Shown here piece by piece: positions 34,555 to 45,660 of a stretch of 64,000 nt of DNA. The DNA lies in contig OX352772.1 in assembly GCA_947095535.1 (NCBI GenBank), forward strand, positions 256,227,497-256,291,496. Reading direction: 5' to 3'. Made by a program: the position numbers and the translations under genes. The notes under the pieces are model-generated. The model searched no databases. It was not told the origin of the DNA and saw only the letters and a list, made by a program, of their open reading frames with translations. How positions within the stretch are numbered: the stretch's first letter is position 1; the number at the start of each line of letters is the position of its first letter. The stretch is from Poecilobothrus nobilitatus (Eukaryota; Arthropoda; Insecta; Diptera; Dolichopodidae).

Positions 34555-35030
34555 ATATCTTCTAAACTCTACGATATAGACACAAAATATGTATGTACAA
34601 ATTATAGAAAAACAATAGACCTTTCCAACAGTTTATAAATATTGGGGGGATGTTTTTGGTAAAATCATGAGATATTTGGTTTTTAAAGAAAGATAAAAAA
34701 GATTGTTTTTTCTTTTCAAAAATTTTCAACTTTGAACAACAATATCTCCAGAACGACAACACCTATCGTCACCAAATAACTGCTAAAATATTTGCCAGAT
34801 TACTATCTTATAAAATAAAAAAAGCGAATATATATATATCTTACAGATTATCAGATATAACGGTTTTTATATAAAAACACTAAATTAACAAGGATGCTTT
34901 CAAATGTTCTTTTCGTTCTTAAAGGAAAATATGCCATTAAGGATATATATTTTTGGAAAGGTGGTAACACCAAGTATTCTTCAGATATAGTCATTTGGTC
35001 CTACGCGGGTACAACATTTACCATAGTATC
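34555..35030 (-). repeat. Inverted repeat R2, right arm
   Basis: Reverse complement of the left arm at 32165-32645, ending with 'ttaccatagtatcc'. The two arms enclose the satellite units and the 142-bp element. Confidence 0.88.
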
Positions 35031-35500
35031 CCCATTATTTATTTACGTTATAAATTAACACAATTCAGTGCTTCTTCAAGATGAATGTTTTTAAATTCTT
35101 TTAATTCAGATAATCAATACAAACTTTCTGTTGCATATCTTACATAAATTTCTAATATTTCAATATATTATGAATTAATGAACTAAATGAATGAACATGA
35201 ATCAACTAAAGTATTTGATAGCTAAAAAAAATTTTTTAAAAAATCTTAATATGAATGTTCAATAATATTTACCTATATCATTTATGTATATCAGAACAAT
35301 GTTGTGTTTAATGTTTTCATATTATTTGATAATACAATAAAATATTTTTCTTTCATTTGATTATGAAAGTTTACTGTTTCTTTAATTTTTATTCTTAAAT
35401 TTCTATGTTAAAAGTTTTTATTGTTATAACAAACACAAAAGCATTTCCTTAAAATTTTTGTTATCGATTTGATTTTTTGGCACTTTCAAATCGATTTGTA
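35031..35500. other. AT-rich stretch without gene
   Basis: Nothing recognised. Confidence 0.6.
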
Positions 35501-35511
35501 GTTTTCTAGTA

Positions 35512-36120
35512 CTAAATTATAATGGCAGTACTACTATGACATACAACATCTTTACAACAGCAAAAAGTGATTTTCTGTTGTAATTCAGAATAGAGATCAT
35601 GAATGTATCTAATACACAACACAACTAAAAGGTGTTGTGAATGGAATAGCACCCTAAATTTTTCTATAATTTTTGCATCATTTAAATTTCGTGCTGCAAT
35701 TAATAAACTCTCTTTGATAACTTCATCGCCCACGGAGTAAGATTTCTTTTTTCTGCAGTAAATTTATTTCATAAGATGTACGCACCATATCTTTATTTTC
35801 TTCTGATAGCGTTTTAAAAAGCGTTTGCATATTATTTAACAAAGACTTCCTCTTTCAATAAACTTAGAAATTAACTTGGATATTTATCATTCATATTTTC
35901 ATGTTTTTGTACAAAATGTCTTTCTAAATTAAGTTTTTTAGTTATGTGACATTAAATAAGACACAAAGGTTTTACTGGATCAATTTTGCCTAAAATGAAA
36001 AAATTCTCCTCTTCCCAGTTTTTATTAAATTCTCAAATACTAATAAAAGCCTTGTACAAAGGTTTTGCAACTTTTTTAAGAACTTGTAGGTTCAGAATTG
36101 TGGCTGAGATAATTGTAATC
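35512..36120 (-). pseudogene. hAT-type transposase remnant (BED zinc finger part)
   Basis: On the minus strand broken frames read 'NWEEENFFILGKIDPVKPLC' and a C-x-x-[C/H] and 'LNLERHFVQKHENMNDKYP' block that looks like a BED-type zinc finger, then 'GDEVIKESLLIAARNL', which resembles the region after the finger in hAT proteins of the GTF2IRD2/ZBED group. Several stops. No catalytic core remains. The assignment is by pattern and is moderate. Confidence 0.5.
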
Positions 36121-36401
36121 AATTTACATTTCTAAAGTATTACTTTTTTGTATAATATAAAGTACACAGTACACATAAATGGTTGTCTAAATAAAAAAGT
36201 GCTGATTTATACATTTTTGTATATTTTTATTAATAATTTAATACGATCAATTATTTTTTAAACTTAAAGTCTTATAATAACTTTTTATTGAATATCATAT
36301 TTCTATTAAGATCATTTAAGTTTGTTTATTTTTGTTAAAATTTTTAACTTACATTGTTAAACTGACCTATAATATAATTAATTTTTTGTTTTGCTGTTAA
36401 A

Positions 36402-37980
36402 TTGTATTATACCAAAATGAATCAATATAAATACAGTACCGTACTCTACACTATTACAGATGCCAAAACAGAAGTCATCGCATGTGATGGCATCTGCAAA
36501 AGAAAGTTTCATGGGATTTGCCTTAATGTCCCGAACACATTTATTTCGCAACATTTTGTCTGCAAAAGTTCCCTGGATTTGAACCAGTCTATTCAAATAC
36601 TAAAACGAGTTGATGAGTTAGTTAAAAGATATTAAAAGCGACTGCCAAGGTTGTGCGGCCAAAGCAGTAGATGCTTTAAAATGATCTGTTAATGATCTGA
36701 ATAGTTAAATCCTTTCGACAACATCAAAAGAGCTGGATCGGATGAGAGAAGTTGTTAATCCAATGAAGGACGATTTAAATCGAATAAACTTATCTCCTCA
36801 TGCTATGGATTGAGAACAACAATTACCGAGCCATAGCTAGAAGGAAATTCAATATGTTATGGAGTTTAGTAAACAACAGTTGCATAAGTTGAATAAACCA
36901 TCAATAGTTTATAATGGTGTACTTACCTAAACTGACAATATATACATAAGACAAATGCAAAGAGCAAAATAACCAAATCGAAACCGGGATTAAGGCTACA
37001 AAGCCCCAGTGGCTACAAAAAACTCTCTTTCTCTTTGCATTTCAAGGTTAAATTGCGAAACTACTGAAAAAAGGCTTGAGTGTTATATTAAACAAATAGT
37101 TGATAAAAGTAAATTACAAAATAAATTAAATAATAATGTCAATAGTAATAAAAAAAATAATATTAAAAGTAATAAAAATAAATATAGTAGAAATAATAAT
37201 TAAAATAGTAGTAGTACTAAAAATAATAATATAACTGTTTCTAATAATAGAAATTCTAATTCTAATATTAACTCTAATGTTCATCCTAATAATAGGGCAG
37301 ACTCAAATAATTCGGCAATAAATAACACAGCAGACTCAAATAATTCAGCAATCATAACACCAACACAAAAATTTACACACCTTCACACATAAATCAGAAT
37401 AACATATCTCAAAACCACAATACTATTCAGAACACTAATAACAATATAAGTGCTTTTAATACTGTTTCACTAACTAACTAACTGAAGAGCTGTTTAAGTT
37501 ATAAAATCTTCTTCTTCATCTTCACCAAATGTTCCTTCTATTTCTAAATTTATAAACTTTGTACAAGGTGAAACTCTTCAACCTTCAATTATTAACCTGC
37601 TTTTACCGACAATAACAAGAATGCTTCTACAATCTCTTACCAATAATGACTATACAGTAGTTCTTTAAAGTGACTACACAGTAGCGGCTAAGAGAAGATA
37701 AAGTCTATAACATGGTCAGATTATATTTATCATACTTATTTGATGATAAATATAATACTGTATTGGAGGAAGGTAAGACCGGAACAAGTATAAAAGTTTC
37801 AATTTATAACGAAGGTGGTTGGTAAACACCATTATATAAATTACAAAGAATTATATAAATTATATAATTTCATGAAACTAAAGGTGTACCTTCCAGAGAA
37901 GTGTCAGACGGCTTAAATGCATACCGTAATCATTGTAATAGTAATTATTACAATCACTTACAAACTTCAAATAATAATCA
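36402..37980 (+). pseudogene. LINE C: ORF1 with PHD-like finger
   Basis: 36402-36635 has a PHD-type Cys/His pattern ('IACDGICKRKFHGICLNVP', then 'HFVCKSS') and a helical 'ILKRVDELVKRY'. Then come stops, an Asn/Ser-rich low-complexity middle (37090-37440), and a C-terminal block with 'LQPSIINLLLPTITRMLL' and 'LYLSYLFDDKYNTVLEEGK'. The last block matches ORF1 of LINE A. PHD-bearing ORF1 proteins are known in several LINE clades; the role is probably nucleic-acid or chromatin binding. Confidence 0.72.
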
Positions 37981-38089
37981 TAATAAATTTTTTCGTGCCA
38001 AAAAATAATTCAAATAAATAATTTAAATTCTCAAAAAATAATTAAATAATTCAAAAATAATTCAAATTCTCTATATTTTTGATAGATCC

Positions 38090-38800
38090 TTCGTTTTTGA
38101 TAAATTTATCAATATACTATCAAAATGGCAGAGGTCTTAGAACAAGGAGGACAAGTCCTACTTAATTCAATAAATTTACTTTTTGACGTATTTGCTTTAA
38201 CTGAAACTTGGTTAAATTCTTCTATTAACAATCTTGAGCTTCTTCATTGCTCATATTCTGTTCTTAGAAAAGATAGGTATTCTGAACCTAATGTATCAAA
38301 TAGTTACATTCCTAAAGGGAGAGGTGTATTGATTGCCGTCAAAAACTCTTTTAATGCAAATGAAATTTCTATTACTAACGCGGACTGTCTTGAAACAATA
38401 GGTGTAAATATAAAATTTGCGAATAAAAGTATAAATATTGTTACTTACATTCCACCTTTTTCAAATTTAAATATACATATATATATATATTACTTTTTTA
38501 AACGTAATAAATTCGAAATGCTGTAATTTAGGTCCTAATGACCTGTTAATTTTATGTAGAGATTTTAATCTACCTAATATAACTTGGATCAATCATGACG
38601 AAGAATCAATTTTGATTCCCGATTATCAACAATTTACAACAGGTTCCCTCCTATCGTAATGTTAAGGGTAAACAACTAGATTTAATATTTACTTACGATT
38701 GGAATAATCTTTTCTGTGATTCGGTGTCATCGCTTGTTGCGTTAGACCCTTATCATTTTTCAATAAGTTTTATTTATAATTTACCAATTCCAATTCCGTA
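38090..38800 (+). pseudogene. LINE C: endonuclease domain
   Basis: The open part 38125-38526 has 'VFALTETWLNSSINNLELL' (catalytic Glu), 'VLRKDRYSEPN' and 'IPKGRGVLIAVKNSF'. After a frame change comes 'DFNLPNITWINHDEESI' (the GDFN box reads R-DFN) and 'VKGKQLDLIFTYDWNN'. It is close in sequence to LINE A's endonuclease ('TETWLSPSINSLELF', 'YRKDRYEYD'), so the two are the same family. Confidence 0.92.
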
Positions 38801-40325
38801 AATTATGAAGCAGCAGATTCGTATAGTTGCAATTTTAATAAAACCAATTTTTTTGGACTAGTTAATTTCTTAAATGCCTTCACGTCTATATTTAATAATA
38901 TAGACCTAAATCAAATGACAATTAGGTTTTATGAAATAATGTTCGATGGTTTTAGATAATTCGTTCCTATTTCAAAAAACAGATCTTCCAACTTTGGCCC
39001 ACCATAGTTCTTAAAGAATTAGATCTCTCAAAATTAAAAAAGTAAAACCCCCGCCGTAAAATCTTAAAACTAAAATATTAATGACTACAATAATTTTGTA
39101 ATACTATTTGAGAATTTCCAAACGTCATCCGATATTCTTTATAACAATTACATTATTCAAATGGCAACTAAACTAAAATCTGATCCGAAAAAATTGTGAA
39201 ATTTCAGAAACTTTAAACGTAAATGCGATGATTATCCAAAATTTATGAATTTCAATTCTCTCTCAAGTAATGACCCTCTAGTTATTTTGAAATATTTTTG
39301 CTAGTTTTTCAGCACTTCATATAGCGATTCTTCCTTTACGCTAAATGATAATTATTTCCCTTATATGAACAATTTCAAAAAACTTCTCTTAAATATGTAA
39401 ATATAAATGAACAAATAGTTTACAGCTATCTAAATAAACTCGGCAATAATACTATTCCCGGCGCTGATGGTGTACCGGAAATAATTCTGAGTAAGTGTTC
39501 TAATATTCTCACTACTCCTTTAACTTCAAAAACTCATTAAATTCCGGATTTTTTTCTGGAAAATATCTTATATCAGACCAATTCATAAAAAAACAATGCT
39601 AAAAATGATATTACTAATTACTAATTTCAATTCCAAAATTATTTAAGTTAATCATAACTGTTTAAATTTGTAATCACTGTTCTAATCTTTTAATAGAAAC
39701 CAATATGGTGTTGTAAAACAAAAATCTACTGTAACAAACCTAGTTGGAACATGATATACGTAATAATAATAAATAATTTTTATTTTCTGATTTTTTAAAA
39801 TAATTTTTTATTTACATTTTTGTTTTATAGGTATTCAGATATATAGAAATACATGCCAAAAGTATTTGGTGGTATTTGTATATAAGAAAGCTTGTCATTT
39901 AATACAAAAAATTTGGATTTGTTTTCTCTATTTATATGCAAAATCTGTCGGTTAATAGAAAAAAGTATATCGTTTTTTTATAAGGGAATGAGACATCTGT
40001 ATATAGTTTATTATCTGTAGTCTACCTCAATAAAATACTTAGGTGTATACATATTTTGATTTTCAACTTAACATTAAAATTCATTATAATAATAATATTA
40101 TATATAAAGCTAATTCATTGTTAAAGTTTTTTAAACGTTACAATCACAAACTATACAATCGCTATTATTAAGTATTGATTTTTAAATTTTATTTTAAATT
40201 TTATTTATTGTTAACAATTATGTAATTTTTTATTTTGAATACTATTGTATAATTTACTTGTTGTATAAAAATTTGTGTAAACTGTTTGTATTAAGCAGTA
40301 TAATAAATAAATTAAAAGTACAGAT
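38801..40325 (+). pseudogene. LINE C: linker, deleted RT and 3' end
   Basis: Linker sequence runs to about 39370. RT block 'YLNKLGNNTIPGADGVPEII' is at ~39420, and 'NQYGVVKQKSTVTNLVG' at ~39710. The palm with the YADD/FADD box is missing. RT thumb 'SIKYLGVYIDFQLNIK'-like sequence is at ~40030 and 'KANSLLKFFKRY' at ~40110. It ends near 'taataaataaatt' (40310-40325), a likely 3' tail. Many stops. Confidence 0.75.
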
Positions 40326-41160
40326 TAAAACAAAGTAACTTAATGTAATATTATAATATTTAGAAATAGCACACATTTTTTGAAACCCAAAAGTAATTTT
40401 TGTTTAAAATATTTTTTTTAAAGCATAAGTTTATATTAATCTTTTAATTTTATTTTGAAAATCTAACGATATTTTTATTTTTAAAACAAAAACAGAACTG
40501 TAAAATAAAAAAAGTTCTGTTATCTCGTTTTAAATTTTGTTGTTTTTCTCTCTTTTTTATTTTTCTTTAGAATCACGGAAAAGAGAATATTGTGAATTCG
40601 TTGTAAAATTTTTGTTTTCTTTTTCGCAGTTCCACACGGGTATGTATACTAGTCGATGTTTAAAAAGAAAATTTGTGCTTTTCACAGTTTTATATACAAC
40701 CAATATGAGTTATTAGTTGATTGGTTCTAGTAGTTTAATTTCCAAAAAACAAACAAAGCACTTTCTTCTTTTTCTTTATATAATATATATATTTAATTAC
40801 ACCATGTATAACTGAACATATTATAATGTTCAATGATTTATTTTAATATTTTCTCACCTCAGACTAACTGGTAATGCAGAAGTATAATGCCGCGTGTTGT
40901 CTTATATACTTTGTCCTATATATACTTTTTTATGTAATGCCACGCTTTAATGCATATATGTATTATATTTTTATTGTTGGCAAAATATTGGTTTCGAAAT
41001 CGGAAATGATTTTGGAATCAATATAAAAAAAAATTTAATTTGTTTCTTTCTTTTCTTTTTTCTATATTTAAGTATATACCTCAAAGTAAGTGCAATGTGC
41101 TGACCACATGTTTTTTTATTACTTTTCTTTTCTTCATATATAATGTAGGTCAGAACATAG
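40326..41160. other. AT-rich stretch without recognisable gene
   Basis: Nothing recognised apart from a short inverted repeat 'acagaactgt'/'agttctgtta' near 40490-40520. Confidence 0.6.
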
Positions 41161-41164
41161 TATT

Positions 41165-41520
41165 AGGCCACGTTTATACTTCCTAAGCGATTGCAAGCGC
41201 ATACAACCACTTGCAAGTTAAAATAATTAATGGCCACTGATATGGTTATACTTTATAAGCGATTGCAATCGTTTTAAATCGTTTTCAAGCTCTTACAAGT
41301 TAAATACATATAAATACATATGAGTGGTTAAATTTTTCAATCATATTTGAAGGTCTTTCACGTGCTCGAATATTGAAACTATGTATATATACGAAGGTGG
41401 CTACAGTTATAAAAATGAAATTCGTTTAAAAGCTCTTTAAAGTGCTTGTAAAATTATGCATCAGATTGCAAGTCAAAATATTTCAACTTTAAAGTTTGAA
41501 GTAGGTGGATGTACATATAA
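41165..41520. repeat. Left end of Harbinger 2: terminal and subterminal repeats
   Basis: Begins 'ggccacgtttatacttcc' after TTA (a 3-bp TTA target is usual for Harbinger). Inside are repeated motifs around 'aagcgattgcaa' (41188, 41260), 'cacttgcaag' and 'gctcttacaag'. Similar motifs cluster at the right end (43850-44000), so they are candidate transposase or MADF binding sites. Confidence 0.65.
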
Positions 41521-41593
41521 AAAATATTAAACAACTGTTTTAAAACTGAAAAAAAATATAAAACAACTTTAAACTGTTTTAAAAATATTAAAA

Positions 41594-43072
41594 ATGGATG
41601 TCGATAAATTAATCAAGAAAAAGGAAAACCTTTATGGCATATGAAATGCAGAGAATATTCAAATAGAAATATTTGTTTAAAATTGTTGGAAGAAGTTGCA
41701 GGAAAAATGAAATTAACAAGTAAGTATGTATTTAATTTTATTTTTTTAATTTATTGACAAAATATGACAAAAATGAATTGCGTACAGTGATTGCATTATA
41801 TGAAGAATTATTTGCTTGATTTGAAGTTTGGAAAAGATGGATTCTGAGATTATTTTCTGATTCGACTTGAATTGCCAGAGATCTGTCAATGCCTTCGCGA
41901 TCTATGATTATATTATGTAAAAGACAGATGCATTTCGTCATTATTATACTGTTAACGAGAGATCTTTCTAGAGTCTTATATAAAATTCACCATTTTACAG
42001 CTATTACACCAAAAGCACATTCTATTGTTTTCCGGGTTTTAGATAAGGAGACGTTGAAAATTTCCTTTTCTGCATTTAAATTATTTTTTGGCAATGGACG
42101 AAGAAGATATGTTTTCAAGGGATAAGCTTCATCTCCGATCAAAACAAAAGGCGCTTCAATTGAAGTGTTTGGTAGAAAAGCAGCAGAAGGTACATTAAAT
42201 TCTCCAGATTCTAGTAATTTTCCTAAATTAGAAGATTGGAAAACACCACCATCACTCATTTTACCATATACTCCGACTTCAATATTAATAAATTTCCAGT
42301 TAGCATCGGCAACAGCTTGCAGTACAATCGAGAAAAATTGTTTATAGTTGTAAAACATGGATCCTGAGTTTTTTTGATTTTTGATTTGTATATGTTTCCC
42401 ATCAATTGCACCAATGTAATTCAGAAAACCCCATTTTATATAAAAATTTTCCGCAATAGCTTTTAGTCCTTCTTGCGTGGGAGTTGGCATGTGATCTTCA
42501 ACTAAGCTGTTCCAAATAGCTTCACAAACTTCTTTTATTATCAAAGAAATCGTAGACTGAGCAATTCGGTAGCTAAATGAGAGACTTATGTAGGATATGC
42601 CAGTACTTAGAAATGTGAAACGAAATATATTAACATACAAGTGTGATAAATTACTAAATAAAATTTTTTGTCATTTTCAGAAATTGAAGTTCAAAAAAAT
42701 TGGAAAAGTCATCGTAACCATTTTAGGACCGAGTATAAAAAAAAAGATAAAATCAAATCAGGATCTGGAACATCTGAATGTAAAATAAAATGGATGTACT
42801 TTGACCAATTATTATTTTTGAAGGATAATTTTACTCCAGCGTCACTGTTTGGAAATATAAAAATGAAGAATATGCCATTTCAGGAAAACAATGAAGAGGA
42901 AAACGAAGATGAACAAATTGAAAATTCAAATTTACAGATTTTAACAGACGTACCAAATAACATGTGTATTGATGAAGTCCTTTGTCAACCTGTTGCTAAA
43001 GCGAAAAAAACAAAAATAGATTCAAAGTATTTAGAGTTTATTGCTCCAGAAAAGGAAAAAGTACAAATTTAA
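41594..43072 (+). pseudogene. Harbinger 2 MADF-domain gene, two exons
   Basis: Exon 1 (41594-41719) encodes 'MDVDKLI' and, after a one-base shift, 'LWHMKCREYSNRNICLKLL', the N-terminal half of a MADF domain. A 961-bp intron with perfect ends (GTAAGT at 41720, TTTTCAG to 42680) joins in phase to exon 2 (42681-43072), which encodes the other half ('VQKNWKSHRNHFRTEYKK', 'KIKWMYFDQLLFLKD') and an acidic tail. MADF proteins are the DNA-binding partners of Harbinger transposases. The intron contains the C-terminal exon of the transposase on the opposite strand. Confidence 0.85.
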
Positions 43073-43809
43073 AAAAAAATCAGATAAATTTAAATGATGG
43101 ATAATCGCCAATAATTTTTGACAGCTTTCTACCGATAATGAAGCAAATGAATGATATGTAAAACCTAAAATTCAGAATGAAAATCAGTGAATTGGCCTAC
43201 AACGTTATGCAAGAGAATACAACACCAACTCCAACTTCTCCCGTAGAATGTAGCCATAATACAACCACATTTACATTTGATCCGGCAATGTTGACAATAA
43301 ATGACGTTTGAAGCATAAATAAATAAAATTTAAAAACAAAATTGCAATTTTTCTTTTATTTTACGTAGCTTGAGCAAAGACAATTTATTACTAGATGACA
43401 ATTTATTACTAGAAAAAAAAAAAGTGTCACTGATTGTGGAGCGGGGCTGAAAAAGTTTCAGTTCATTGTTTAGATATAAACATAAATCGGCAAAATAATT
43501 AAATTTTTTTTCTTACCTTAATGTCAAAGAGAGCCGTTCTTCAGGTGAAATCGGAATTTTGGTTGTTTGGCATTTTTCTATTTTCGGCTCAATTGCTTTT
43601 AATATATAATAAAAAGTAGCTGGTCTCATCCTATAATATTCGTAAAATTTTTTCTCATTTTGACATAAATTATTGTGAAGGTGAAGATATTCTCCGAATA
43701 CTTTTCGTTCATTATTTATTGGATTTTGTCTTTTTTTATTTTCCAAAAATAAATTATATTTTAAATATGAATTTTCACTTAATAATAAAATTTCACTTGC
43801 AGACAACAT
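41738..43809 (-). pseudogene. Harbinger 2 transposase, two exons
   Basis: Exon 1 (43513-43809) has 'FGEYLHLHNNLCQNEKKFYE', 'MRPATFYYILKAIEPKI' and 'PISPEERLSLTL', ending at a GTAAGA donor. Exon 2 (about 42627-41738) has 'FLSTGISYISLSFSYRIAQS', 'FLNYIGAIDGKHIQI' (first Asp), 'APFVLIGDEAYPLKTYLLRP' (second Asp) and 'TRKTIECAFGVIAVKW' (Glu). A TGA at about 41986, probably from CGA, is followed by 'ILYKTLERSL' and 'CLLHNIIIDREGID'. The expected acceptor reads CAC rather than CAG, perhaps mutated. The catalytic triad is complete; one stop is the only clear coding break. Confidence 0.9.
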
Positions 43810-43849
43810 ATTATTACGAATCTCTCTTGTGAACTGTAACCACTATATT

Positions 43850-44000
43850 AAGTACTTACAATTGCTTGAATAAGATTGTAAAATAACAGCTAGCAAGCGC
43901 TTATAAAGCTTGAGAAGTATAACTACAAAAAAAGTCGCTTGAAAGAGCTTGTAATATAAAGCCATTGCAAGCGCTTACACGAACTTGAAAAGGTTTTTTT
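43850..44000. repeat. Right end of Harbinger 2: subterminal repeats
   Basis: Contains 'gcaagcgcttataaagcttg', 'gcttgaaagagcttgtaa' and 'ttgcaagcgcttac', inverse to motifs at 41180-41300 ('gttatactt' also appears inverted as 'aagtataac'). A clean terminal repeat and target duplication were not found here, so the right end may be damaged. Confidence 0.6.
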
Positions 44001-44049
44001 TTTTCTTTTAATTATTTTTTTAAATTTTGTTCGTAATATGAGAACGCTA

Positions 44050-44230
44050 AAAAAGTAAAAACAATATTTTTATATTGGAAGTATACAGAGAAGTATTATA
44101 TTATACATTTATATTATTATTATAGTAATTACTATAATACATTTATTATTTATATTATTATTATAGTAATTACTATAATATTATTATTATAGTATTACAT
44201 TTATAGTATTATATTATTTTCTGTATACTT
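44050..44230. repeat. Palindromic AT repeat
   Basis: 'attattatagtaattactat' occurs twice (about 44110 and 44155) with further fragments. 'tagtaattacta' is itself a palindrome. Confidence 0.85.
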
Positions 44231-44990
44231 CTGTATACTGTATACTTCTTTGTAGGTTTTTGAGGGTTGTTTATGTTGTCACTTATAACATCTAGTATGA
44301 AATTATTTAATTTTTTTATTCTGATTGACAGTTTTCTAAAAAATTTTTGACATTAATTTATTGGGCACAAAATTTGTGAAACGAACAAATAAGGTTGTGC
44401 CACTTCAGGATAGCTTTCGTCCCACACGCGGTAGATATTAGTGTTAATAATATTAACTAAAGTGTTAGTGTTCAGTTATACTGCTACCGTACATAGATGC
44501 TACCCTACATCCCAGAAATACCAATTATGCCCGTCGTGAGTCCCTTAAAGAACAAATATCAAAAAAAATGTTATTTAATATTTTTCAATAAATTATTTTC
44601 AAATGGGATCCTGGTTTAACAAGGAATATAATTAATAATAAAAAAGACAGTCAAAATAAACTGAAAATAAAAAACCAAATTAAAAAAATTTATCTTATAA
44701 AGCCTGTTAGCAAAATTAATTCAAATAGTTTTAAGTCTTAATTAATTTTTCAACTAATTTAATTCTAACTAACATTATGTTACTAGCCCAAATGGTGAAA
44801 AACGGCGCGCTAGATATATTAACTTAATTCTAAATATTTTAATACTCGAATTTAAATTTAAGCAGTCGTTAGAAGTAATGCTGCTCGTAAAACACGCTGC
44901 TTTTTAAACAAATGCAATTTTATTTTGCATTTCATTTTATGGTGATTCATTTACCATAATAAATGTGATTTTAATAATCTTTGGATATTG
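44231..44990. other. Probable degraded LINE flank
   Basis: No clear frame. Around 44600 the plus strand reads 'WDPGLTRNIINNKKDSQNKL', which resembles a LINE linker ahead of RT. I see no firmer signal. Confidence 0.3.
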
Positions 44991-44994
44991 AAAA

Positions 44995-45660
44995 ACATAA
45001 CATGGTTTCCAGAAGGGTAGATTCACGGTTACTAATCTGATTGATTTCGTCTGTGATATTTCAATTGCCATGGAAACTAAAAAACAAGTAGATTTTAAAT
45101 TTACTGATATCACTAAAGCCCTTCGATGTAACTCCTTGTCTTCCCATCTGTCACGTAGGTCACATTATGTCCTATTTAGATATACAATTTCTGCAACTTA
45201 TATTGGAAATTCAGAAGTACCACAGGGTCACCATCTAGGCACATTATTTTCCGTAGTGTCCTCTTATAACAGTTCCCTAGGTTTATCCCATTGACATCTT
45301 AGTTTTGCCAATAATACGAAAATCTGCTGAACGATAATTTCTGCTCGTAATTTTGAGTTATTGCAATATGATCTCAATTAATTGTTAGTAAATGCCAAAT
45401 TTTAAGCTTTTCAAAGTTACGAGCTAATCCAACAATCAATTATGATTACGTTTTCAACGATCAACTTATTAAAAAAACTAATCGTACTTCTGATTTGGAC
45501 TGATTCTTGATATTAGGTTAGATTTGAAGAGTCACTACAACTGCATTATAAATAAACCTAACTCAACTCTTGCTTTTATTATACGTTGGTCAAAAGAGTT
45601 TTATGATCCCTTTTGCTATTTTGCTATTTATAAACACCTGGAACTAGGCACCTGTACACA
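44995..45660 (+). pseudogene. LINE RT fragment D
   Basis: Broken frames give 'HGFQKGRFTVTNLIDFV', 'VDFKFTDITKALRCNSL' (first Asp motif), 'GNSEVPQGHHLGTLFSV' (VPQGS-LGPLLF), 'SFANNTKIC' (FADD reads FANN) and 'TSDLDLILD'-type thumb sequence. It overlaps in content with the RT of LINE C, so it is a separate copy. No endonuclease attached. Confidence 0.82.

Noticed and set aside
41940..41990. Possible small intron in the Harbinger 2 transposase (GTGAAT donor near 41984)
   Set aside because: Reading through with one TGA gives the family's normal continuation after 'VIAVKW', so a nonsense mutation is the simpler explanation.
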